Positions 24,998 through 34,676 of a stretch of 64,000 bases of DNA are shown in pieces. Below the pieces are notes generated by a model. It saw only the letters and a program-made list of their open reading frames with translations, was not told the origin of the DNA and did not search any database. Position numbers and translations under genes: made by a program. Source of the DNA: an uncultured Bacteroidota bacterium (lineage in GTDB: Bacteria > Bacteroidota > Bacteroidia > Flavobacteriales > Flavobacteriaceae); the NCBI GenBank assembly GCA_902566635.1, contig CACFJP010000003.1, positions 1 through 64,000 on the forward strand, given 5' to 3'. Every line of letters begins with the position of its first letter. The first letter of the stretch is position 1.

Positions 24998-27463
24998 ATG
25001 GCAAAAAATCTAGTTATCGTAGAGTCTCCAGCCAAAGCAAAAACAATAGAAAAATACCTTGGTTCTGATTTCAAAGTTGTGTCCAGCTATGGTCATATTT
25101 CAGACCTTCCTGACAAAGAACTAGGGGTTGATGTTGAGCGAAATTTTTTGCCAAAATACACAGTATCAAGTGATAAGAAAAAACTTGTATCAGAGTTAAA
25201 AACCCTTGCAAAAAAATCTAACACTGTATGGCTTGCAAGTGACGAGGACCGAGAAGGAGAAGCGATTGCCTGGCATTTGTCGAATGTTCTTGAGTTGCAA
25301 AAAGAAAATACAAAACGAATTGTTTTTAATGAAATCACAAAAACTGCTATCCAACACGCCATAGAACACCCCCGACAAATCGACCAAAACTTAGTCGATG
25401 CACAACAAGCACGAAGGGTATTGGATCGACTTGTGGGGTATGAGCTATCTCCAATCCTGTGGCGTAAAGTACAGGGTGGATTATCTGCTGGGCGTGTGCA
25501 ATCGGTAACGCTTCGTTTGGTTGTTGAGCGAGAGCGAGAAATCGAAAATTTTATTGCTAAAGAAACATTCAAAGTTCAAGCAAATTTCACCACAGTAATG
25601 GGTAGTGCCTTTACAGCCGAGCTGTCTAAAACTTTTTCAAGTAAGCAAGAGGCTTTGGATTTTTTAAATCAAAACATTGAGGCTCAGTTTCATATCGATT
25701 CTATTGAAAAAAGACCAGCTACAAAGGCTCCAGCAGCGCCTTTTACGACTTCAACTTTGCAACAAGAAGCATCGAGAAAGCTAGGGTTTTCTGTCAGTAG
25801 AACCATGCAAAATGCACAACGATTGTATGAAGATGGTTTAATTACCTATATGCGAACAGACAGTGTAAACCTTTCAAAACAAGCCTTGGCACAGGCTGCT
25901 TCGGTGATTGAAAGCAACTATGGGAAACAATATTTACGAACACATCAGTATGTTACCAAAAAGAAAGGAGCACAAGAAGCGCATGAAGCCGTTCGTCCAA
26001 CTGACTTGACTCTAATGGAAGCAAATGTTGAATATGATCAACAGCGACTGTATAATTTGATTTGGAAACGCACCTTGGCCTCGCAGATGAGTTTGGCAAA
26101 ACTCGAAAGAACAGTTGCCAAAATCGTTACAGACAAGCATCCTCATGCATTTGTTGCACGAGGGGAAGTGGTTGTTTTTGATGGATTTTTAAAATTATAT
26201 TTTGAAGGTATTGATGATCCATCCGATGAAGTTCAATCGCTGCTGCCAGCAATGAAAAAAGGTGAGGTTGCCCATGTAAAACAAATCATTGGTACACAAC
26301 GCTTCAGTCGACCTCCTTATCGTTATTCAGAGGCATCACTTGTCAAAAAATTGGAAGAGCTTGGCATTGGAAGACCATCAACCTATGCACCTACCATATC
26401 AACTGTTCTCAATCGTAAATATGTTGCTAAAGGCACATACGAAGGAGATCGGCGAATATATCTACAATTGCAACTCAATGATAACAAACTGACAACTGAA
26501 AATAAATTTGAAAAAACAGGCTCTCAAAAAGGCAAACTTGTTCCTACAGATATTGGTTTTTTGGTCAATGACTTCTTGATCAACAACTTCAAGGACATAG
26601 TTGATTATGGGTTTACGGCAAGCATCGAACAGGATTTTGATCGAGTAGCAACTGGAAATTCTGAATGGGAGACGATCATGAAGCAATTTTACTCTAATTT
26701 TCATCCAGTTGTAGAAGATGTTAAGAAAAATGCTTCTCGAGAGACAGGGCAGCGAATTTTGGGAACACATCCTAAAACTGGTCGTCAATTGAGCGTTCGC
26801 CTTGGAAAATTTGGCCCAATGGCTCAGTTGGGGACAGTTGACGATGAAGAAAAGCCATTATTTGCTTCAATTCCAGATTCAATTAGTTTAGCTAAAATAA
26901 CTTTTGAAGAGGCTCTGGACTTGTTTAAACTGCCAGCAACAATTGGCGAATATGAGGGATTGCCTGTGCAAGCTAACAATGGTCGTTATGGACCATATGT
27001 GCTTCATAATAAGGTATTTGTTTCTTTGCCAAAGGGCACAGACCCACTCACAGTGACGTTGAAACAAGCCATCACTTTCATTGAGCAAAAACGAAAAGAC
27101 GATGCACCAATTGCAACCTATGAAGGTCAGGGTGTTACCAAAGGCAAGGGTAGATTTGGACCTTTTATCAAGTGGAATGGGTGGTTTATTAACGTGTCAA
27201 AGCAATTTGACTTTGATGATCTTTCAGATAAAGATATCGAAGAACTCATAGAATCAAAGAAGAAAAAAGAAGCGGAGCGAATTGTTCGTGTTTGGGAAGA
27301 AGAGGGCATTCGAATCGAAAAAGCAAGGTGGGGAAGGCATAACCTCATCAAAGGAAAAACTAAGGTTGAGCTCAACAAAACAATCGATGCAGCTAATATG
27401 ACCCTTGAATTAGCCAAAGCGATGTTGAGCAAAAAGAAGTCTGCAAAAAAGAAAAAAAAATAA
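24998..27463 (+). CDS. topA: DNA topoisomerase I
   Basis: An 821-residue type IA topoisomerase that relaxes negative supercoils. The Toprim domain begins directly (MAKNLVIVESPAKAKTIEKYL) and holds the SDEDREGEAIAWH metal site. The active-site Tyr lies in the LITYMRTDS segment (about residue 290). The C-terminal part carries repeated topoisomerase_C-type modules (FGPMAQLG, GRYGPYVLHN, GRFGPFIKWNG) instead of zinc fingers, and a Lys-rich tail. Three bases separate it from the next gene, so an operon running into gldKLMN is likely. Confidence 0.97.
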   Translation: MAKNLVIVESPAKAKTIEKYLGSDFKVVSSYGHISDLPDKELGVDVERNFLPKYTVSSDKKKLVSELKTLAKKSNTVWLASDEDREGEAIAWHLSNVLELQKENTKRIVFNEITKTAIQHAIEHPRQIDQNLVDAQQARRVLDRLVGYELSPILWRKVQGGLSAGRVQSVTLRLVVEREREIENFIAKETFKVQANFTTVMGSAFTAELSKTFSSKQEALDFLNQNIEAQFHIDSIEKRPATKAPAAPFTTSTLQQEASRKLGFSVSRTMQNAQRLYEDGLITYMRTDSVNLSKQALAQAASVIESNYGKQYLRTHQYVTKKKGAQEAHEAVRPTDLTLMEANVEYDQQRLYNLIWKRTLASQMSLAKLERTVAKIVTDKHPHAFVARGEVVVFDGFLKLYFEGIDDPSDEVQSLLPAMKKGEVAHVKQIIGTQRFSRPPYRYSEASLVKKLEELGIGRPSTYAPTISTVLNRKYVAKGTYEGDRRIYLQLQLNDNKLTTENKFEKTGSQKGKLVPTDIGFLVNDFLINNFKDIVDYGFTASIEQDFDRVATGNSEWETIMKQFYSNFHPVVEDVKKNASRETGQRILGTHPKTGRQLSVRLGKFGPMAQLGTVDDEEKPLFASIPDSISLAKITFEEALDLFKLPATIGEYEGLPVQANNGRYGPYVLHNKVFVSLPKGTDPLTVTLKQAITFIEQKRKDDAPIATYEGQGVTKGKGRFGPFIKWNGWFINVSKQFDFDDLSDKDIEELIESKKKKEAERIVRVWEEEGIRIEKARWGRHNLIKGKTKVELNKTIDAANMTLELAKAMLSKKKSAKKKKK

Positions 27464-27466
27464 CAA

Positions 27467-28612
27467 ATGGCGATTGAGTTTCTTGTCCCTGTAGCTGATG
27501 AAGTTTTATTACTTCGAACGACTTCAGAACCACAGACATTGGGTAACAAAATTAAAATTCACACTGAAACAGGAGGGATTCCGAGCTTCAAAAACAATAG
27601 AATCGCGATTGTGGGGGTTCTAGAAACAAGATCAATAGGTCAGCCCCATCAGCGCAAACAAAACCTGACAGGAATTCGCAAAGCATTTTACAGCTTATAC
27701 ATTGGAAATTGGAGTAATAACATAATTGATCTAGGAGATGTCCCCATTGGAGATAAGGAAAGTGACTCAATGAAGGTACTACACGATATCGCCAAAGAAA
27801 TGTATCAGCGCAACATACTGCTGATCGCTTTTGGGGGGAGCCAGGAGAATACCCTTGGCCTTTGTCGTGTTTATAACGAACTGGAGCTTTACTATAACTT
27901 GACGTCGATAGATTATAAATTTGATTTTGGTGGCGATGGCAATCTCATTTCACCAGATTCTTATATGTCAAAGCTCATTGCAAACCGACCCAATTATATG
28001 TCGAATTTCTGTAATCTGGGCTATCAAAGTTATATGGTAGCTCAAGATGAAATTGACCTCATGGATCGTTTGTATTTTGAGTCCTATCGTCTTGGTGCAT
28101 TGACGCCCGACCTCAGGGTTGTCGAACCCCTGATACGTGACTCTGATATTGTTTCAATGGATATGATATCAGTGAAATCCAATGAGCTTCAAAGTGGATT
28201 GACACAAGTTAATGGATTTACAGCACAACAATTTTGTGCATTGGGGCGTTATGTTGGTATCAGTGACAGGGTTCGATTTGTAGGTATACAGAATATTCCA
28301 GACACCAGTGCCGCTGCGAACTTGACAGCTCAAACAATGTGGTATATTATAGAGGGTATGCATTTTAGAGTGAATGAATTTCCGTTTTCAACAAAAGAAA
28401 ATTGTGTAAAGTATGTAGTCTCGTGTGATAACCAAGAGTTGATTTTTTATCAAAGTTCAGTGAGTAAACGCTGGTGGTTAGAAGTACAAGCAGAACAAGA
28501 CTCCAATCAGGAAATCATGCTGATTTCATGTGCTGAAAATGATTTTTATACAGCAGAAAAAGGGGTGGTTCCTGAGCGTTGGTGGAAGGCCATTCGTCGT
28601 AGTATAATTTAA
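27467..28612 (+). CDS. Arginase-fold (ureohydrolase-like) protein with degenerate metal site
   Basis: 381 residues with the arginase/agmatinase/formimidoylglutamase fold; Bacteroidota members are usually labelled formimidoylglutamase. The Mn-binding motifs of active enzymes are altered: GGDHS is replaced by GGSQEN, DAHxD by DYKFD, and SxDxD by SMDMI. At least three of the metal ligands are therefore gone and hydrolase activity is doubtful. It sits between topA and gldK. A binding or structural role linked to the T9SS genes is possible but unproven. Confidence 0.8.
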   Translation: MAIEFLVPVADEVLLLRTTSEPQTLGNKIKIHTETGGIPSFKNNRIAIVGVLETRSIGQPHQRKQNLTGIRKAFYSLYIGNWSNNIIDLGDVPIGDKESDSMKVLHDIAKEMYQRNILLIAFGGSQENTLGLCRVYNELELYYNLTSIDYKFDFGGDGNLISPDSYMSKLIANRPNYMSNFCNLGYQSYMVAQDEIDLMDRLYFESYRLGALTPDLRVVEPLIRDSDIVSMDMISVKSNELQSGLTQVNGFTAQQFCALGRYVGISDRVRFVGIQNIPDTSAAANLTAQTMWYIIEGMHFRVNEFPFSTKENCVKYVVSCDNQELIFYQSSVSKRWWLEVQAEQDSNQEIMLISCAENDFYTAEKGVVPERWWKAIRRSII

Positions 28613-28667
28613 AATGCATATTTTTGTCAACAGTATTGTTAATAAATATCTTAATTTCGCACATGTA

Positions 28668-30296
28668 ATGAGAAGCATAACCGCATTACTTGCTTTATTA
28701 ATTTTAGTCTTGAGTTGTGGAAAACGCGATCAAGGCGAGTTAATTGGAGTTAAGACAAAAAAGTTTATAAAAGTTAACCCACATGGGATGGTTGAAATTC
28801 CGGGTGGGTCTTTTATTATGGGTTCTTCCGACGAGGATATCATTGATGCGCAAAACGATATCACTCGAACCATGACTGTCCGTACCTTCTACATGGACGA
28901 AACCGAAATATCCAATCGCGAGTATATGCAGTTTATCGAATGGGTGAAAGACTCAATCGTGAGAACTAAACTTGCAGAAAAAGCAGTTTATGTAGCCTTG
29001 GGAGTTACGCAAGACAACACTAAAGATTTTAAAAATATAGAGCAGACCTGGTCAGAGTTTAATGATCTAGCAGAATCTTTAGTCAATGAAAACTCGGAAG
29101 GTGTTGGTGAAATTAAAATGCCCAACCTGGATGACCTTTCAGATGAAAATGAAAATTTTAGCAGTCCAGAAGATTTCTACACTGCCGAAAAAGGAGAAAT
29201 ACTTACATATTTCCCTGCGATAGCCGATTACGTTGGTGTTGAAGAATCTGATGGCGACACTGGTGAAGAATTTAGTGGACTCAATGGATATCAGTTACTT
29301 CTTCGATATAGAGCTGAAAACCCTATAGTTCTATGGTTAAGAGATAGAAATAAGCCTGACAGCGAATATCACAACTATCTCCCTTTAGATAGAGATACTG
29401 ATATTTTTTGGGATAGAGAAGATTATCCAGACATCCACTATTCAGAAGTTATGGAAGATGAGGTATATTTACCCGAAGAAGAATGGTATAATGGCGTTCG
29501 ATCTATTGATACTAAAATATTGGTTTATCGCTATTCTGAGCTGAAGACTGATAGTTTGGTCAACGATATGAAGAATCCAAACCTAGTAGATAACATCAAA
29601 CGTTCTGATTACCTCGTACACGACGCTGTTCGCATTTATCCTGATACGACAGTTTGGATAAAAGACTTTAAGTATAGTTACAACGAACCGATGTTTAACG
29701 AATATTTTTGGCATCCCGCTTATGCTGATTATCCAGTAGTGGGCATCAGTTGGAAGCAGGCAAAAGCATTTGCGAATTGGAGAACAAAATACAGGAATGA
29801 TTATTTGAGGGGAGAAAAAAATAAAACAACAGTTGGTCAGTTTCGGCTGCCAACTGAAGGAGAATGGGAATATGCTGCTCGTGGTGGTAAGCAATCTGCA
29901 ATTTACCCTTGGGGAGGGCCTTATTTGGTCGACAACCGTGGGGATTTTCTTGCAAACTTTAAACCCAAACGAGGCGATTACTCAGCTGATAATATCGTTT
30001 ATACTGCTGAGGTAGATTCCTATGAACCAAATGATTTTGGACTGTACAATATGTCTGGAAATGTAGCTGAATGGACCTCATCGCCTTATTACAACGAGAG
30101 TTATGAGTTCAACACAACTTTTAACCCCGACGTTTATATGCCAGGGAATGAAAGAAAAGTAGTACGAGGAGGCTCATGGAAAGATATTGCCTACTTCTTA
30201 AAAGTTGGAAGTAGAGATTACGAATACGCTGACAGTGCAAAGAGTTATATTGGGTTGCGTTTAGTTCGTGACTATTTAGGATCAAACAGTAGATAA
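28668..30296 (+). CDS. gldK: T9SS ring lipoprotein GldK
   Basis: 542 residues from MRSITALL, chosen because a lipoprotein signal follows (lipobox VLSC); the 18 codons upstream are not signal-like. The body is a formylglycine-generating-enzyme/SUMF1-type domain (MVEIPGGSFIMGSS at the start; LPTEGEWEYAARGG and RKVVRGGSWKD late), interrupted by a long acidic insertion (about 110-330). In the type IX secretion system GldK and GldN form the periplasmic ring at the outer membrane. The downstream order gldL-gldM-gldN makes GldK, not GldJ, the right assignment. Confidence 0.94.
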   Translation: MRSITALLALLILVLSCGKRDQGELIGVKTKKFIKVNPHGMVEIPGGSFIMGSSDEDIIDAQNDITRTMTVRTFYMDETEISNREYMQFIEWVKDSIVRTKLAEKAVYVALGVTQDNTKDFKNIEQTWSEFNDLAESLVNENSEGVGEIKMPNLDDLSDENENFSSPEDFYTAEKGEILTYFPAIADYVGVEESDGDTGEEFSGLNGYQLLLRYRAENPIVLWLRDRNKPDSEYHNYLPLDRDTDIFWDREDYPDIHYSEVMEDEVYLPEEEWYNGVRSIDTKILVYRYSELKTDSLVNDMKNPNLVDNIKRSDYLVHDAVRIYPDTTVWIKDFKYSYNEPMFNEYFWHPAYADYPVVGISWKQAKAFANWRTKYRNDYLRGEKNKTTVGQFRLPTEGEWEYAARGGKQSAIYPWGGPYLVDNRGDFLANFKPKRGDYSADNIVYTAEVDSYEPNDFGLYNMSGNVAEWTSSPYYNESYEFNTTFNPDVYMPGNERKVVRGGSWKDIAYFLKVGSRDYEYADSAKSYIGLRLVRDYLGSNSR

Positions 30297-30306
30297 TTTA
30301 AGAGGA

Positions 30307-30909
30307 ATGAAGAAAAAGTTTTTTATACCGGAAAAATACTTAGAATTAGTTTTTGGACTAGGAGCATCAGTCGTTATTATTGGTGCACTTTTGAAAATTA
30401 CACACAAGGATTTTATATTTAGTGGAAACACATGGCTAACAGCTGGGCTCATAACTGAGGCTGTGATTTTTATGATTGCAGGTCTTAGAGGATATGCTGT
30501 AACAAACGAGGATGACGATCTTGGAGACAGTCCAGAGGCTGCAATCTCTGACATTTCAAAAGAAGTAGATGCGCTTAAAGAAGCCTTTGCATCTGCCACC
30601 AACCAAATACAAAATTTGACAGGAAGTTTGCAAGCTGCCACAATTGCGGCAGCAACAATTAAGATTCCTGAAAATTTTCAAGTAAACGTTGATGAGCTAA
30701 ACAACCGCCTTGCTTCGGCTAGTGTTTCTGTTTCGCAAGTTCAGGACGTTTATAATAATATCGAAAAGAGCTTGGATGGTCAGCCTGAAGCGCATAGAGA
30801 TGTCGTATCTGCTAGTGATAAGCTTGTTGTGCAACTAGAAGAAATGAACTCTCTTGTGAAGCAGCTGAACGAAAAGTACTCTGCGATTTCTAAAGCAATG
30901 GGTAATTAA
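30307..30909 (+). CDS. gldL: T9SS inner-membrane motor protein GldL
   Basis: 200 residues with two membrane helices near the N-terminus (about 14-33 and 40-60), one carrying the conserved Glu (LITEAVIF), and a cytoplasmic coiled-coil tail. With GldM it forms the proton-driven motor of type IX secretion and gliding. Located 10 bases after gldK. Confidence 0.94.
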   Translation: MKKKFFIPEKYLELVFGLGASVVIIGALLKITHKDFIFSGNTWLTAGLITEAVIFMIAGLRGYAVTNEDDDLGDSPEAAISDISKEVDALKEAFASATNQIQNLTGSLQAATIAAATIKIPENFQVNVDELNNRLASASVSVSQVQDVYNNIEKSLDGQPEAHRDVVSASDKLVVQLEEMNSLVKQLNEKYSAISKAMGN

Positions 30910-30928
30910 ATAATATCAACCACATCTA

Positions 30929-32623
30929 ATGGCAGCAGGAAAACAAGATTCTAGGCAAAAAATGATAAACATGATGTATCTAGTGTTTATCGCCATGTTG
31001 GCTTTAAATATTAGTAAGGAGGTACTCGCCACTTTAGGAATTTTGAACGATGATATAGAAAATTCGATACGTTCCAAAATAGAAAAAAGTGAAGAGCTAT
31101 ATGGCTTGTTTAAGCAAAATGCAGAGAACCCAAGCTATTCATTTGCTAAAGAGTGGGCTTCTGTCATAGAAGATGCCACCGACGAATACTACACATTTAT
31201 ACAGGGAATAAAAGATACGCTATTACTGGACAAAGACGGTAAAAATAAATATAAGAAGGCTGTAGTAATAAAAGACGGCCCGAACAAATCAGATACCCTA
31301 ATTATTACAAACTATCAGACTATGGACAAGGCACTTGATCTAGATGATATGTTTTTTGAAGGAAACAACTACGATAGTTTGGGTGTTGTGTTTGTTGACA
31401 AATTTAAATCATATTCTTCCCTAATGCGTTCGATTATCGACTCTATTGCCTTGCAAGAAAGTCGATTGACTGTCAAAAGAACACCACACGATTTTTCTAT
31501 TAGTAAAGACCTTTTAAGCAGAAGTTTTACTTTTCAGGACTCTGTTGTGAACTCAGAAGGAACAATCCAACCTTATCTCGATTACAACTACAAGGGTTTT
31601 CCAAAAATCGCTTCTCTCTCTAAACTCACGAAGTTACAATCTGATGTTCGTGAATTAGAACTTCAAATGGTGGATGCGTTTAACACAAAAATTTTAAGTG
31701 ATGGGAGTGCTGTAAACATCAACACCTCGAAGTCGCTATTGAATGCAAAATCAACCTATTTCGTTGGTGAGCGTATCAATGATGCCAAGATACTTATTGG
31801 CCGAATTGCAAGTGACTTTCAGCCAGATTCTGTTTCGATTAAAATCGATAATCGCCAATTGCGACAGGGAAGAGACTTTACTATAGAAGATGGCGCCATC
31901 AACCTCAATTTAATCTTCAGTTCTGGTGGGGAAAAGAAAATTAAAGGAGATTTATTTTTCTCTGATGCAGACGGAAATCTTGAACCAATCCCTGTTGAAC
32001 AAACCTTAGTGGTGAACAATCGTACTGACTTTTTCATCGAGATTCCACGAATGAATGTGTTGTATCGTGGATTGCCAAACGAAATACGTGTTATTGATCC
32101 TGAAATTCAACAAACTAACATGACACTTCGTTCTGGCTCTGCTGATATTATTCGTGGGACAAGCAGCACTTTTGAAATCATACCCAATAGCAATGTCAAA
32201 AGTGTTAAAGTTACTGTAGGAGATCGTTCGAATTCAAGAGTAAAAAAAGAAAAAACGTTTAGAGTAAAAGACCTACCTGAAATGGAAAGTTCTTTACTGT
32301 ACAGTAATAATTTCTTTACAAGTTCTACAGGAATCAGTAAAAGAGGACTCCAAAGAGGTAGATTGACTGCCAAAATCCCTGATGATTTTGATTACGAGCT
32401 AACAATTGAAGTGGTGAGCTTTACATTCCAAATTGGAAATTCAGCCCCCAGGGAAATCAAAGGTGATAAACTCAATGAATTGTTTGCAGTTATCGAAGCA
32501 CAGCCAAAGGGAGCAAGAGCTTTCTTTGACAATGTGATTTCTCGAGCCTACTTTAATTCTGGTGGTAAGAGACGCTATGTAGAAAATGTAAAGGTTAAAG
32601 ATTTCAACATTAAACTCAGATAA
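30929..32623 (+). CDS. gldM: T9SS motor/periplasmic shaft protein GldM
   Basis: 564 residues. The N-terminus MAAGKQDSRQKMINMMYLV and one membrane helix (about 15-35) are highly typical. The periplasmic part is a chain of beta-rich domains that reaches to the GldKN ring. Starts 19 bases after gldL. A slightly longer helical part than the textbook length is possible, but nothing is missing. Confidence 0.96.
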   Translation: MAAGKQDSRQKMINMMYLVFIAMLALNISKEVLATLGILNDDIENSIRSKIEKSEELYGLFKQNAENPSYSFAKEWASVIEDATDEYYTFIQGIKDTLLLDKDGKNKYKKAVVIKDGPNKSDTLIITNYQTMDKALDLDDMFFEGNNYDSLGVVFVDKFKSYSSLMRSIIDSIALQESRLTVKRTPHDFSISKDLLSRSFTFQDSVVNSEGTIQPYLDYNYKGFPKIASLSKLTKLQSDVRELELQMVDAFNTKILSDGSAVNINTSKSLLNAKSTYFVGERINDAKILIGRIASDFQPDSVSIKIDNRQLRQGRDFTIEDGAINLNLIFSSGGEKKIKGDLFFSDADGNLEPIPVEQTLVVNNRTDFFIEIPRMNVLYRGLPNEIRVIDPEIQQTNMTLRSGSADIIRGTSSTFEIIPNSNVKSVKVTVGDRSNSRVKKEKTFRVKDLPEMESSLLYSNNFFTSSTGISKRGLQRGRLTAKIPDDFDYELTIEVVSFTFQIGNSAPREIKGDKLNELFAVIEAQPKGARAFFDNVISRAYFNSGGKRRYVENVKVKDFNIKLR

Positions 32624-32627
32624 CGTT

Positions 32628-33572
32628 ATGCATAAGATCATTTACATTCTTACTTGCTTGCTGGTTACTGCTTCCTATGGGCAGTTCAACTTGTTGAATG
32701 CTTCATCCCCAGATGAAGTTGGTAAAAAGACTGAAAAGCAACAAGAACTGGACTATAATGAACCCTTAGTTTACCCATATGTAGATGATAAAGACATACT
32801 TTGGAGCAAAGTTGTGTATGAGTACATTGATGGCTATGAGCAGTTTAATTACCCACTGTTTTTTCCAACTCAGGATTCTCAGTTCTCAGAAGACCGTAAA
32901 TCTCTTTGGCGGATTCTAAGAGAGTATTTGTATGAAAGTGAAGACTCAATTACGGTTTACGATGCTAACTTTAGAAATTTCAATGTTAAATTTACTTACA
33001 ACCTAAGAGAGCCAAAACCTTCCGACGTAATCGGAGATCAATTTTACTTGGTAAACACAAAACTCCCAGGTGACGAAACAGACTATAACCTCGACGGTGT
33101 CGTGGATGAAAACGACGTAGAATACTTACCATCCGAAAATATTGTTGGGTATAACCTGAAAGGGGTATGGTATTTCGACAAGAAGTATGGAGAGCTTCGC
33201 TATCGCTTGATTGGTATCCAACCTGTTGGGTATACTGCATTTGATCTTGGCGCTGCTCAAATCGCTGCCGAGTCTGATGGGAATGCTCTAAAGCCTGTTG
33301 CCTTTTTCTGGCTTTGGTATAAAGATATACGAGAGGTGCTACACAAGCACTATGTCTTTAGTGACAGAAACAATTCCAAGCGAATTACTTTTGATCAACT
33401 ACTTCTCTCTCGAAAGTTTCACACTTATTTGTACCGAATTGATAATGTGATGAACGATCGTGATTTATTGAACACGCCATATATCAATGATGACCCTTAT
33501 TTGCGAATCACAGAATCACAAAGACTCAAGGAAATCATTCGAAACTTTGAGCATGATACGTGGAGCAACTAA
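32628..33572 (+). CDS. gldN: T9SS ring protein GldN
   Basis: 314 residues with a signal peptide (about 1-18, cut near SYG-Q) and the GldN/PorN core: an N-terminal PYVDDKDILWSK segment and later GVWYFDKKYGELRYR and FFWLWYKDIREVLHKH. It forms the periplasmic ring with GldK. Located four bases after gldM. In related genomes an FAD-dependent oxidoreductase follows; here only its pseudogene remains. Confidence 0.95.
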   Translation: MHKIIYILTCLLVTASYGQFNLLNASSPDEVGKKTEKQQELDYNEPLVYPYVDDKDILWSKVVYEYIDGYEQFNYPLFFPTQDSQFSEDRKSLWRILREYLYESEDSITVYDANFRNFNVKFTYNLREPKPSDVIGDQFYLVNTKLPGDETDYNLDGVVDENDVEYLPSENIVGYNLKGVWYFDKKYGELRYRLIGIQPVGYTAFDLGAAQIAAESDGNALKPVAFFWLWYKDIREVLHKHYVFSDRNNSKRITFDQLLLSRKFHTYLYRIDNVMNDRDLLNTPYINDDPYLRITESQRLKEIIRNFEHDTWSN

Positions 33573-33621
33573 TTGCCTACAATCATCTCCATTTTCTTTT
33601 TTATGAATCTAATTATCTAGA

Positions 33622-34361
33622 TTGATCGACTACATTGTTGTTGGTCTTGGATTTTTAGGAATTTCCTTTACCATCAACTCGAAAAAAATCAGCATTCATT
33701 TGTCGTCATTAACGGCGGAAAACAATCTGCTAGCCGAGTTGGATCGGGTTTATTCAATCGCATTGCCCTCAAGCGCACCAAACCTTAATGGATTGGCCAC
33801 CAACAGATGTCAACCTCGATGACTTACTGTAAGGCATTAGAAATAGAGCTTGGAGTTCGCTACAGATATATCAAAGTCAACCACATCGTTTTTACCCAGG
33901 GCATTGGAGGGCTCATATACAACACATAGTTCTTAGAAGTTCTACTGCAACAAACAAAGGGAGAGTTGATAATCATTGAGATCAAAGATTTGCAAGAAAA
34001 AAGCATCATTAAAGGGGGGTGTATTTATGAATCCCCTTGGAAATCATAGATATCGAGTAGGGTTGACCTACAACTGAAAAGATCAAAACAAAGGGACAAC
34101 GCAGAAAGCGCAAATTGCGCTACAAAAACAGTTGGAAAAAATGATTCAAGTTTCTTATCAAATTGTGAGTCAACCTGCAGGCTTTCGCCCCACAACAGTA
34201 GAAAGATGGCTGTCATAGTGGTTCATTCATAATTTTATAACTCGCCATCTGTAATTGTATGGGTTCTCGTGGGGTATTACAAGCCCCTTTTTGCGATAAA
34301 TCTACTCTATGATTATGTCGAAAAAGGGATTCCTATTCCTTCTGAAATCAGTTTAAATTGA
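33622..34361 (+). pseudogene. Broken FAD-dependent oxidoreductase (DAO-type)
   Basis: Frame-by-frame reading gives IDYIVVGLGFLGISF (dinucleotide-binding start), then SFVVINGG and SRVGSGLFNRIALKR in another frame, later TKGELIIIEIKDL and VFMNPLGNHRYRVGLTYN, then AGFRPTTVERW, GSRGVLQAPF and finally LYDYVEKGIPIPSEISLN with a stop at 34361. These pieces lie in the order of the roughly 350-residue flavobacterial FAD oxidoreductase that commonly follows gldN. Several stops and frame changes and about 100 missing residues in the middle show it is dead. Starts 50 bases after gldN. Confidence 0.88.
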
Positions 34362-34676
34362 TTTAAAAATTAAAACTTTAGTTCAAAATTGAGAAATTAA
34401 CAGCGTTGATATACATTTTTTTCGATTTTTTCTGAACAAAAAAGAAATACTCTTTTTTGATACAATTGAAGATTAAACTTAGAACTAAATTAATTATAAG
34501 GTACTCATAATCAATTAGATATATAATTTTTTTTATCATTTTAATGATTTTGGTTGATCTGTTGACAATCATTAAAAAAAATCAACCTCATAAAAAAAGT
34601 GGGTTTCTTTCGATAATTTGTCAACAAAAGGGATAATATGAGAAAATTTACGTATTTTAGATACAAATTATTAATC
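34362..34676. other. AT-rich spacer and leader before the 64-residue protein gene
   Basis: Very AT-rich DNA without a convincing reading frame. It contains several inverted repeats: an 11-bp hairpin (separate entry), GGTTGAT (34552-34558) with ATCAACC (34581-34587), and GTTGACAA (34561-34568) with TTGTCAAC (34618-34625). The pairings are mutually exclusive in part, which is how an RNA switch would look, but no known riboswitch class is recognisable. No exact TAnnTTTG box was found here. Confidence 0.4.
34539..34577. repeat. 11-bp perfect inverted repeat upstream of the small gene
   Basis: TTTTAATGATT (34539-34549) and AATCATTAAAA (34567-34577) with a 17-base loop, about 100 bases before the start codon of the 64-residue protein. 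On the minus strand the right arm would be preceded by a T-run. It could be part of a structured leader or a leftover terminator of the dead upstream gene. Confidence 0.45.

Noticed and set aside
28173-28363. Possible mobile element or foreign DNA within the gld region
   Set aside because: No inverted repeats, target duplications or shift in codon use were seen; the region is an ordinary flavobacterial core operon.
33622-33822. Intact 66-codon gene starting IDYIVVGLGFLG
   Set aside because: Only the first part looks like a protein; the continuation of the same family lies in other frames, so it is part of the oxidoreductase pseudogene.
34378-34572. 64-codon minus-strand frame rich in Ile and Lys in the AT-rich spacer
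   Set aside because: Composition follows the AT-rich DNA, no promoter or context, and it overlaps the inverted repeats; almost certainly random.
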